A stretch of 8,030 nt of DNA from positions 1-8,030 of the forward strand of contig DATBDZ010000075.1 in the NCBI GenBank assembly GCA_036276235.1, read 5' to 3'. Origin of the DNA: JANWHF01 sp036276235. GTDB taxonomy: Bacteria > Planctomycetota > Phycisphaerae > Tepidisphaerales > Tepidisphaeraceae. A program made the translations under genes and the position numbers. This document shows positions 1-5,485 of this stretch, in pieces. The notes under the pieces are model-generated. The model worked only from the letters and a program-made list of their open reading frames with translations. It had not been told where the DNA came from and did no database searches. The stretch's first letter is position 1. Each line of letters opens with the position of its first letter.

Positions 1-303
1 CAGGTAAAAACCGAGATATCCGAAATTCCCCATCTTGTCGTTCACGTTGTTCCCAAAGATGTAGAGGAACAGCATGTTGCCGATGATGTGCATCCAATCG
101 GCATGGAGAAATTGATAGGTGAAGAACTGGTAGAGCTCCGGCTGGCGAGTCATCAAGCCGAAGGTTTCGGTGGTTGAGCTGGCGGCGTGCTCGCCGCGCG
201 GGCCGGAGATGAGGAAGACGATCACGTTGGCGACGATGATGGCCCAGTTGGTCCAGGGCGTGCGGCGCAGCGGGCTGTCTGTGCGGAGAGGGATGAGAAG
301 CAT
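1..303 (-). CDS. Rhomboid-family intramembrane serine protease, N-terminal part (C-terminus beyond left edge)
   Basis: The 101 visible codons start at an ATG at 303 and run open to the window edge. After a short basic N-terminus (RTDSPLRRTPW) comes a first membrane segment at about residues 20-34 (WAIIVANVIVFLISG). It is followed by the rhomboid signature region, about residues 58-92: FLHADWMHIIGNMLFLYIFG then NNVNDKMG. H72 and N76 match the His and Asn of GlpG (H150/N154) that help form the oxyanion hole. The catalytic Ser (GxSG) and the catalytic His lie downstream, outside the window, so activity cannot be judged. Family members cleave membrane-anchored proteins within the bilayer. The gene starts 10 bp after the HATPase gene stop, so the two are probably cotranscribed; no strong Shine-Dalgarno is visible. 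The family call is firm; the substrate is unknown. Confidence 0.9.
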   Translation of the reverse strand, partial: MLLIPLRTDSPLRRTPWTNWAIIVANVIVFLISGPRGEHAASSTTETFGLMTRQPELYQFFTYQFLHADWMHIIGNMLFLYIFGNNVNDKMGNFGYLGFYL

Positions 304-313
304 GGAGAAGAGC

Positions 314-754
314 TTACTGATTCTTCTTGACGAGCCGAATCCGGCGACCGCCGCGGTCCCAGCTCACATCATTCATATACGCTTCGATGAGCAATATCCC
401 CCTGCCGCTACATTTTTCCAGATTTTCCTGGGCGGTGGGATCGGGCACCGAGCTGCGATCAAACCCCGGCCCCTCATCTTCGACCATGATCTCCACCTTT
501 TTTGCCGACACCTTGGCGTTCACGATCACTTTTTTGTTGCGGTCAAACCGGTTGCCATGCCGGATGGCGTTAATCACCGCCTCTTCGAGGGCGACGGTGA
601 GGGCGAAAAAGGCATCGCCGGCAAACCCGTGGCGTTTGGCCGAATCGAGAATGCGCTCGCGGACTTCGCGTCCCTGCTCGGTGTCTGAATCGATGGTGAA
701 ACTAAGCTTTTCGGTTGCCCCGCCCCCACGACGATTCAACCCGCCGACACCCAT
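314..754 (-). CDS. RsbW/SpoIIAB-like ATP-binding regulatory protein (HATPase_c_2; anti-sigma factor / serine kinase)
   Basis: This 146-residue protein has the size and architecture of RsbW/SpoIIAB. The Bergerat-fold motifs are intact: N-box LEEAVINAIRHGN (E57/E58, N62), G1 box DEGPGFD (D93-D99) and G2 box GRGILLIEAYMNDV (G117-V130). Known family members bind ATP, hold a sigma factor or other partner, and phosphorylate a STAS antagonist on Ser. An RsbV-like STAS gene lies 122 bp upstream on the same strand, the usual pairing. The ATG at 754 is preceded by a modest GGA about 7 nt away. The first 14 residues are Gly/Arg-rich and poorly conserved in look, so a later start (for example the TTG of Leu6) is possible. 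No sigma factor gene is visible, so the partner could be elsewhere or not a sigma factor. Kinase competence is inferred from intact motifs only. Confidence 0.9.
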   Translation of the reverse strand: MGVGGLNRRGGGATEKLSFTIDSDTEQGREVRERILDSAKRHGFAGDAFFALTVALEEAVINAIRHGNRFDRNKKVIVNAKVSAKKVEIMVEDEGPGFDRSSVPDPTAQENLEKCSGRGILLIEAYMNDVSWDRGGRRIRLVKKNQ

Positions 755-786
755 CCAGGTTTCCAGTGCTGGGTGCCCGGCGACGC

Positions 787-810
787 CTGAGTGAACATCC
801 TGGCACTCAG
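787..810. repeat. Inverted repeat in the RsbV-RsbW-like intergenic gap
   Basis: Perfect 7-bp arms CTGAGTG (787-793) and CACTCAG (804-810) are separated by 10 nt. The structure lies in the 122-bp gap between the STAS and HATPase genes. No T-run follows on either strand, so it is not a standard intrinsic terminator. It could be an mRNA hairpin that tunes the ratio of the two products, or chance. Confidence 0.45.
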
Positions 811-830
811 CAGCAACAACCCGGCACGGT

Positions 831-885
831 ACTCATCGAGCGATCATCGCGTGATCATCAGGCGACCATCAACTGATCACTGCGT
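831..885. repeat. Five-unit 11-bp tandem repeat with core GATCATC
   Basis: Units begin at 831 (ACTCATCGAGC), 842 (GATCATCGCGT), 853 (GATCATCAGGC), 864 (GACCATCAACT) and 875 (GATCACTGCGT). The core is GATCATC with a variable 4-bp tail, repeated exactly every 11 bp, close to one helical turn. The TGATCA palindrome occurs at 852-857 and 874-879, 22 bp apart. The last unit overlaps the stop codon and final codons of the STAS gene. Because 11 is not a multiple of 3, the array is not a coding repeat. It may be a phased protein-binding array or a short slippage-derived repeat. Confidence 0.65.
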
Positions 886-1239
886 CAAACTGGCAAGCGC
901 TTCGGCGCGGGTCGGATAAATCCGGAAAAGCTTGTTCAACTTCGTGATGACAAACACTTCCAGGATCTGCGGCTTGATTTGCGTAAGCCGCAACTGCCCG
1001 CTGCGCTCTCGAATTTTATTGTTGGCGTTAATGAGCATGCCCAGCGCCGCACTGCTCAGGTGATCGACGGCGGAGAAATCCAAAACCAGCTTCGGATGGT
1101 CGCCTTCATCAATGATGGAAGTAAGCGTCTGGCCGATTTCGTTGATATTCGCTTCGTCGAGAATCCGGTTGTTGGTGAATTCAACGACCCGGACGTCTTT
1201 TTGATGCGTCACAGAGACTGGTGGTATCGCTTCAGCCAT
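877..1239 (-). CDS. STAS-domain anti-sigma factor antagonist, RsbV/SpoIIAA-like
   Basis: This 120-residue protein is a complete STAS domain, the usual length for RsbV/SpoIIAA. The signature strand-loop-helix LVLDFSAVDHLSSAALGMLI is present at about residues 52-71. Aligned on the LG after the phosphosite, the SpoIIAA phospho-Ser58 position is occupied by Ser63 (second Ser of HLSSAALG); the preceding Asp is replaced by Ser. In the known partner switch, the unphosphorylated form binds the RsbW-type kinase and frees its target; phosphorylation cancels this. The RsbW-like gene follows 122 bp downstream. An in-frame GTG at 1248 would add three residues, but it lies inside the Shine-Dalgarno GAGGTG that serves the ATG at 1239, so I take the ATG. 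A good promoter match lies just upstream. The family call is strong; the pairing is inferred from synteny. Confidence 0.9.
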   Translation of the reverse strand: MAEAIPPVSVTHQKDVRVVEFTNNRILDEANINEIGQTLTSIIDEGDHPKLVLDFSAVDHLSSAALGMLINANNKIRERSGQLRLTQIKPQILEVFVITKLNKLFRIYPTRAEALASLTQ

Positions 1240-1245
1240 GCCAAA

Positions 1246-1251
1246 CACCTC
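1246..1251 (-). promoter_or_regulatory. Ribosome binding site GAGGTG for the RsbV-like gene
   Basis: On the minus strand GAGGTG is followed by six bases (TTTGGC) and the ATG at 1239. This is the best Shine-Dalgarno in the window. It decides the start, since the alternative GTG (1246-1248) is part of the site itself. Confidence 0.7.
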
Positions 1252-1266
1252 GGGTCAGATGTGCTA

Positions 1267-1295
1267 AAAGTACGGTACTCACGCAGGGGTGTCAA
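1267..1295 (-). promoter_or_regulatory. Predicted sigma70-type promoter for the RsbV-like/RsbW-like/rhomboid genes
   Basis: The minus strand reads TTGACA (1290-1295, perfect -35), a 17-bp spacer and TACTTT (1267-1272, 3 of 6 to TATAAT but with T1, A2 and T6 kept). Transcription would start near 1260, giving a leader of about 20 nt that contains the GAGGTG site before the ATG at 1239. The box sits in the 63-bp gap after the GspE-like gene. This is a sequence match only; a consensus -35 with ideal spacing in a short intergenic gap makes it credible. Confidence 0.55.
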
Positions 1296-1302
1296 GAAAG
1301 AC

Positions 1303-3000
1303 CTAGATCGTGACCCGGAACACCTCTTCCGGCGTGGTGGTGCCGGCGTGGGCTTTTTCAAGGCCGTCGGCTCTTAGGGATTTGTAGCCGCGCTGTTGGG
1401 CGGCGGTGCGGAGGTCGGGGAGGGTGGCGCCGGCGCTGATTCTTTCGCGTATCGTGTCATCGGGGATGAGCAGCTCGTGGATGCCGATCTGGCCGGCGAA
1501 GCCGAGGTTGTGGCAGCGCTCGCAGCCGCGGGCGCGGTAGAGCGTGGTGAGGCCGACGCCGCGCAGGTCCAGCTGGCGCTTTTGCGCGGACGTGGGTTCG
1601 TAGGCGGCTTTGCAGTTGGGGCAGAGTCGGCGGACCAATCGGCGAGATAGGACGCCCTGGATCGTCGAGCCAAGCAGATGCGGCTCGAGGCCCAGATGCA
1701 TCAGCCGAGAAATCGCCGACACCGGGTCGGCAGCGTGCATCGCGGCTATCACTAACTTGCCACTGAGGGCCGCTTGGGTTGCCAATCGCGCTGTTTCGAG
1801 ATCGCCCAGATCGCTGAGCATGAGCAGGTCCGGCTCCTGCCGCATGACGGCGCGGAGCGTGGCGGCAAAATCCATTGCGGCGGCGGGATCGATTGGGAAC
1901 TGGTTGATGCCGACCAGTGCCTGATCGAGTCGATCTTCGACGGTGCAAAGATTGGCATCTTCGGTATTGCGCTCCATCAGCGACGAATAGAGAACGGCGC
2001 GCTTTCCGCTGCCGGCCGGGCCGCAGACGATGATCAGCCCTGCGCTGCACGTCAGCAGCTTGCGCCATTGCTTGAGCATGTCGTAGCTGAAGCCGAGCTT
2101 CTCGAGCTTCAGCGGCGCGCGATCTTCCTCGACGATTCGCACAACGAGCTTCTCGCCGGCGCGGCTTTCGATCGACGAGAGGAACAGGCTGTAGGAATGC
2201 CCTTCGACAATCGCGCGCATCTGGCCATCCATTTGCGAGCGATCCGATGTCGAGTTCATTCCCGCCAGCGCCTTGAGCCGCGCGGCAAGCGGTGCATGCA
2301 TTCGGCGAGGCGGACGCAGGCGATGTACCAATCGCCCATCAATGCGGAAACGAATCCGCAAATCAGTATCGCCCGGCTCGATATGGATCTCGGCGGCGCG
2401 TTGGCGGATGGCGGTATAGATGCAGTAATCCGTCAGCTTGATCACCGGCGGATCGACCTCCGGAAGCCGCGCGGGTTTGGCTCCGGCCGCTTCGGTCAGC
2501 CGCAGTGCATGCGGCTGAAGATCGGCCAGTGCATCATCGACGACAAACGCGCAATCCGCCGGCAGATAAGCTTCGAGCGTCGCAAGGATATCGCGCGACG
2601 TAGCGGCGACGATCTGCACGCGCAGCCCGCTTCGCCGTTCGATCTCTTCAACGAGAAACAGGTTCTCCGGCTCCGGCAGCGCGACGGTGAGCATCCCTTC
2701 GACGCAGAACATCGGCAGCACGCAATTTCGCCGCAGGAATTCAAACGGCAGCTTTGCGACGGCTCTGGGGTCGGCCAGCTTTGGCGTCACGCGGACAAAC
2801 GGGATTCCATGCGCCTGCGCTAGCGACTCGGCGACCTGTTGATCGGAGCAGAGATTCCGCTCGACGAGGATTTCGCCGAGGAGCTTTTGATGATTGGTTT
2901 GCCGCTGTTCGTCGAGCGCGCGATTGAGCTGTGCGGATTCGAGGATGCCCCGATTGATCAGCAGTTGGCCGAGAGGTTGGAGTTCACGCGTTATGCTCAT
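1303..3000 (-). CDS. GspE/PilB-family secretion ATPase homologue with degenerate catalytic motifs (possible pseudo-ATPase)
   Basis: This 565-residue protein has full GspE/PilB architecture. Two GspE_N/MshEN-like helical motifs lie at residues about 9-32 and 40-63, an N2 domain at about 180-300, the ATPase core at about 320-450, and a zinc-binding CxxC...CxxC module at C460/C463 and C493/C496. Key residues differ from the family. The Walker A motif is GPAGSGKR, with Arg334 in place of the Mg-binding Ser/Thr. Walker B is EPDLLMLSDLGD where GE-(I/M)-RD is usual. The Asp box reads TVEDRLD. The His box reads AAMHAADP. The conserved Arg in the 'dlRvStlPT' stretch is Phe. The MshEN motifs keep LG and some hydrophobics, but their leading Arg is Pro and Leu. 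No GspF, pilin or secretin genes adjoin. The ATG at 3000 is 5 bp after the STAS stop; an ATG at 3048 would overlap that gene by 43 bp. ATPase activity looks doubtful. Confidence 0.88.
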   Translation of the reverse strand: MSITRELQPLGQLLINRGILESAQLNRALDEQRQTNHQKLLGEILVERNLCSDQQVAESLAQAHGIPFVRVTPKLADPRAVAKLPFEFLRRNCVLPMFCVEGMLTVALPEPENLFLVEEIERRSGLRVQIVAATSRDILATLEAYLPADCAFVVDDALADLQPHALRLTEAAGAKPARLPEVDPPVIKLTDYCIYTAIRQRAAEIHIEPGDTDLRIRFRIDGRLVHRLRPPRRMHAPLAARLKALAGMNSTSDRSQMDGQMRAIVEGHSYSLFLSSIESRAGEKLVVRIVEEDRAPLKLEKLGFSYDMLKQWRKLLTCSAGLIIVCGPAGSGKRAVLYSSLMERNTEDANLCTVEDRLDQALVGINQFPIDPAAAMDFAATLRAVMRQEPDLLMLSDLGDLETARLATQAALSGKLVIAAMHAADPVSAISRLMHLGLEPHLLGSTIQGVLSRRLVRRLCPNCKAAYEPTSAQKRQLDLRGVGLTTLYRARGCERCHNLGFAGQIGIHELLIPDDTIRERISAGATLPDLRTAAQQRGYKSLRADGLEKAHAGTTTPEEVFRVTI

Positions 3001-3005
3001 TGTTT

Positions 3006-3335
3006 CTACGCACTCACTCGAACAGCAGACGCCACGTCTTTGCAGCATTCGAAGCGGTGGGCGAGCCGCGTGATTTGCAAGACGGTGCGGCCATTTTCGT
3101 CGAGGCCCGCCAGCTTCAATTCAGCGCCGCGCGACTCGCAGGAGCGGAGGGCAGCCAACAGTGTTTCCAATCCTTCGCTGCCGAGGAACGGGCATCGTTC
3201 CAGATCGATCACACACGCGCCGCCGTCTCCGGGATCTCGCCGCTCCACGGCAGTGCGGACAGCGGCGGCTTCGTTACCGGTGAGATCTCCCTCGACCGTG
3301 ATGACCGCAACGCCGCTGAATTGATCGGATTTCAT
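3006..3335 (-). CDS. STAS-domain protein (second, divergent anti-sigma antagonist-like)
   Basis: This 109-residue protein is a lone STAS domain: strand FSGVAVITVEGDLTG at the N-terminus, then CVIDLERCPFLGSEGLETLL at residues 41-60, then a conserved-looking 'LKLAGLDENGRTVLQITRL'. Ser53 in LGSEGLE aligns with the SpoIIAA phospho-Ser, but its neighbours are Gly and Glu rather than Asp and Ser. The Glu directly after the Ser is uncommon. The ATG at 3335 has GGAAG upstream with a 4-nt spacer. The gene sits 21 bp after the HD-GYP gene and 5 bp before the GspE-like gene, which suggests tight coexpression with both. It may be a partner of the HATPase at 314-754 or a protein-interaction module for the GspE-like protein; neither can be shown here. 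Confidence 0.83.
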   Translation of the reverse strand: MKSDQFSGVAVITVEGDLTGNEAAAVRTAVERRDPGDGGACVIDLERCPFLGSEGLETLLAALRSCESRGAELKLAGLDENGRTVLQITRLAHRFECCKDVASAVRVSA

Positions 3336-3356
3336 GGTGCTTCCGTCTTCCGCCGA

Positions 3357-5033
3357 TTACTTTGCGATCAATGATTCCCGCACGTCGAGAATGCGTTTGG
3401 ACTGTTGCTGATGATCGCGCAGCAGCTCGCGATATCGATCGGCGCTCGTGCGCAAAAATACTTCCGCGAGGCGCGGATCAAACTGCGTCCCGGCGCAGCG
3501 GCGGATTTCCGCCAGCGCGACTTCAATCGGCAGCGCGCGGCGATAAGTGCGATTGGTTGTCATCGCATCAAAGCAATCGGCCAGGCAGATGATGCGGCCC
3601 ATGAGCGGAATATCTTCGCCGGCCAGACGGGCGGGATAGCCGTTGCCGTCGTAGCGCTCGTGGTGATGCAGCACGCCGGGGATGATCTGTTGTATCTGGC
3701 GGACATCCTGGAGGATCTTCGCGCCGATCTCCGGGTGCTTCTTCATCAGGTCGAATTCTTCGTTGGTCAGCTTGCCGGTCTTTTGCAGAACGCTTTCGGG
3801 CACGCCGATCTTTCCGACGTCATGAAGGAGGCCGGCAATATAAATTTGCTCGACCTCCGAATCAGAAATGCCAAGCTCCTTGGCAACATGGCGGCTCAGC
3901 AACGCCACCCGCTCGCTATGGCCGCAGGTGTACGCGTCTTTGGCGTCCACGGCACTGGTGAGGCTGTGCATCAGGCCCATCATGAGGCCGCGCACGTCCT
4001 CGAACATCCGGGCGTTTTCGAGATAGATCGCCGACTCGTTCGCGATTGAGTTCAGCAGCTTCGCGTCGGCGGAATCGAACTCGCCCTCTTCCTTGTCCAA
4101 CGCGTAAAGGCAGCCCATTACCTGCTCGTGGCGCTGCAGAGGGACGGCCAGGACCTGCCCCGCACTGGCCGCAAGCCAGTCGAATCGCCGATCGGCGGCG
4201 AGAGCATTGCAGAGCACAGGCCCGCGGCGCTCAGCGACGGCGCGGATCAGATCGTCGGCCAATCGCGCGAGTTGATCAGGCGCGAGAGTTATCGAGCCAT
4301 AAAGAGCCGGCTCAAGTTGGCGCTGCGCATCGGAGCGAAGGGCGACGCCGATCCCGCGCGCGCCCATGACGGCTCGCACATCCATGCACGTCTGCTTGAA
4401 GAATTCAACCGGACTGCGGTTGATCTTCATGCCGCCGCTAACCTGATAGATCAGCGACAATTCTTCATAGGTGGCGGCAAGCTGCTCAGAGACGCTGCAG
4501 AGTTCCGCTTCCAAGCCGCCGATGCGAAGCTGATCGCGCAATACTGTGATGAACAGGCGGGATTGCCGCTGCATCGCCGACTCGTTGAGCGAAGGAAGAT
4601 CGCGCGATTGCTGTAAGAGCCAGGCGCTATCGAGGCTGAGTTTTCCGCAGAGGCGCAGCACATCTTCGGTGAGCGCGAAGGATTCATCGCGTGCGGCAAG
4701 ATAGAGCCGAATCGGCGCGTGCCTTTTATCGATGGATGGCAGCGCAGCCAGCAGCACGCCAGGGATGGAGCGGCGAATCTCAACGAGTGCGGGCGCCGCC
4801 CCGCCGAGAAGCGATGCTGCTCCAATGATCGTCGGTTGCCTTAGCGCCGGCACCACATATTTCAGAAAGAACCCGCCCGCGCTGCTGTCGTGATAGGCCA
4901 GCGTCCCATCAGCAAATGCAGCGACAAGGAACAACCCCGCCGCGCCGAAGCGCGCGGCAGCCGCATCGAGCAACGGCGTTGCGATCGCCGGTGTCGGCTG
5001 CATCGAGGTGAGGTTGGACGGGCTTAATGACAT
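3357..5033 (-). CDS. GAF + HD-GYP cyclic-di-GMP phosphodiesterase
   Basis: This 558-residue protein combines an unassigned N-terminal domain (about 1-155), a short coiled-coil-like linker (about 165-195), a GAF domain (about 200-340) and a C-terminal HD-GYP domain (about 350-530). The HD-GYP residues are all present: H372 (GHSER), H404-D405 in LLHDVGKIG, H433 (KKHPE), HHHER at 456-460, GYP at 465-467, D486 in LADCFDAMTTNRTYR and the AGTQFDP tail. HD-GYP enzymes hydrolyse c-di-GMP to pGpG or GMP with a bound di- or tri-metal centre, so catalysis is expected. No signal peptide or clear membrane segment is seen, so it is probably cytosolic and the GAF domain may bind a ligand. The ATG at 5033 has no clear Shine-Dalgarno; Met11 is an alternative. 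It follows the response regulator by 28 bp and precedes a STAS gene by 21 bp. Confidence 0.94.
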   Translation of the reverse strand: MSLSPSNLTSMQPTPAIATPLLDAAAARFGAAGLFLVAAFADGTLAYHDSSAGGFFLKYVVPALRQPTIIGAASLLGGAAPALVEIRRSIPGVLLAALPSIDKRHAPIRLYLAARDESFALTEDVLRLCGKLSLDSAWLLQQSRDLPSLNESAMQRQSRLFITVLRDQLRIGGLEAELCSVSEQLAATYEELSLIYQVSGGMKINRSPVEFFKQTCMDVRAVMGARGIGVALRSDAQRQLEPALYGSITLAPDQLARLADDLIRAVAERRGPVLCNALAADRRFDWLAASAGQVLAVPLQRHEQVMGCLYALDKEEGEFDSADAKLLNSIANESAIYLENARMFEDVRGLMMGLMHSLTSAVDAKDAYTCGHSERVALLSRHVAKELGISDSEVEQIYIAGLLHDVGKIGVPESVLQKTGKLTNEEFDLMKKHPEIGAKILQDVRQIQQIIPGVLHHHERYDGNGYPARLAGEDIPLMGRIICLADCFDAMTTNRTYRRALPIEVALAEIRRCAGTQFDPRLAEVFLRTSADRYRELLRDHQQQSKRILDVRESLIAK

Positions 5034-5061
5034 TTACCAATCAAGCAAATACATAAACGTT

Positions 5062-5460
5062 TCAAGCCGCTTCGGAAGTTCCGGTGCTGGCGACGCCGCG
5101 CTCGAGCACTTCCTGCACTGTGGTCAGCAGATGCCGCGGGCTGAACGGCTTGCTGATCATGCAGACGATTCCGTATTGCGATGTCTCCGCCGGCTCCAGG
5201 TTGTAGCCGCGCGCGGTGAGCATGATCGCCGGGATTTTCACGCCGGCCTGGCGAAGCCGCTGGCAGACTTCGATTCCGGAAAACGCCGGCATGTGATAGT
5301 CGGTGATCAGCAGGTCCGGCCGCTCCGACAACGTAAGATCGAGCGCTTCCTGGCCGTCCACGGCCGTCAGCACGCGGAATCCCGCGTTGCGCAGTTTCAG
5401 CGAAACCACGCTCAGGATGTGCGACTCATCGTCGGCAACAAGAATTGTCTTCTGACTCAT
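5062..5460 (-). CDS. Single-domain response regulator (CheY/Spo0F-like receiver)
   Basis: The 132-residue protein is a receiver domain with no output domain. The phosphorylation pocket is complete: acidic pair D10-D11 (VADDE), phospho-acceptor D54 (LLITDYHMP), T82 (IMLTARG) and K104-P105 (ISKPFSP). The open frame reaches back to 5574, but that stretch overlaps the kinase gene. The ATG at 5460 begins the domain (MSQKTILVADDE) and has GGAG six bases upstream, so I use it. The gene starts 25 bp after the histidine kinase stop, and the two are the likely cognate pair. With no DNA-binding or enzymatic domain, it must act by protein contact or as a phosphorelay intermediate; the adjacent HD-GYP, STAS or GspE-like proteins are candidate targets (inference). 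Confidence 0.94.
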   Translation of the reverse strand: MSQKTILVADDESHILSVVSLKLRNAGFRVLTAVDGQEALDLTLSERPDLLITDYHMPAFSGIEVCQRLRQAGVKIPAIMLTARGYNLEPAETSQYGIVCMISKPFSPRHLLTTVQEVLERGVASTGTSEAA

Positions 5461-5466
5461 AACCGT

Positions 5467-5470
5467 CTCC
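5467..5470 (-). promoter_or_regulatory. Ribosome binding site GGAG deciding the response-regulator start
   Basis: GGAG on the minus strand is followed by ACGGTT and the ATG at 5460. It supports the shorter 132-residue product over starts further upstream, which would lie within the kinase gene. Confidence 0.6.
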
Positions 5471-5485
5471 ACGCCCCGCTCACTC

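Noticed and set aside
170..688. Plus-strand open frame of 172 codons
   Set aside because: It overlaps the rhomboid and HATPase genes in antisense; the protein shows no family motif and the minus frames are clearly coding.
1774..2823. Plus-strand open frame of 349 codons
   Set aside because: It is the antisense shadow of the GspE-like gene, caused by high GC and few stop codons; the minus frame has the Walker, zinc and N-domain motifs.
1303..3000. Active type II secretion or type IV pilus locus
   Set aside because: No inner-membrane platform, pseudopilin or secretin genes are present, and the ATPase motifs are degenerate.
3001..3048. Upstream ATG at 3048 for the GspE-like gene
   Set aside because: It would overlap the STAS gene by 43 bp and add a Cys-rich stretch with no domain character; the ATG at 3000 fits the operon spacing.
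5034..5061. Promoter for the HD-GYP gene (TTGAAA near the end of the response-regulator gene)
   Set aside because: No acceptable -10 box at 16-18 bp; the AT-rich stretch in this 28-bp gap is more likely a translation-initiation region.
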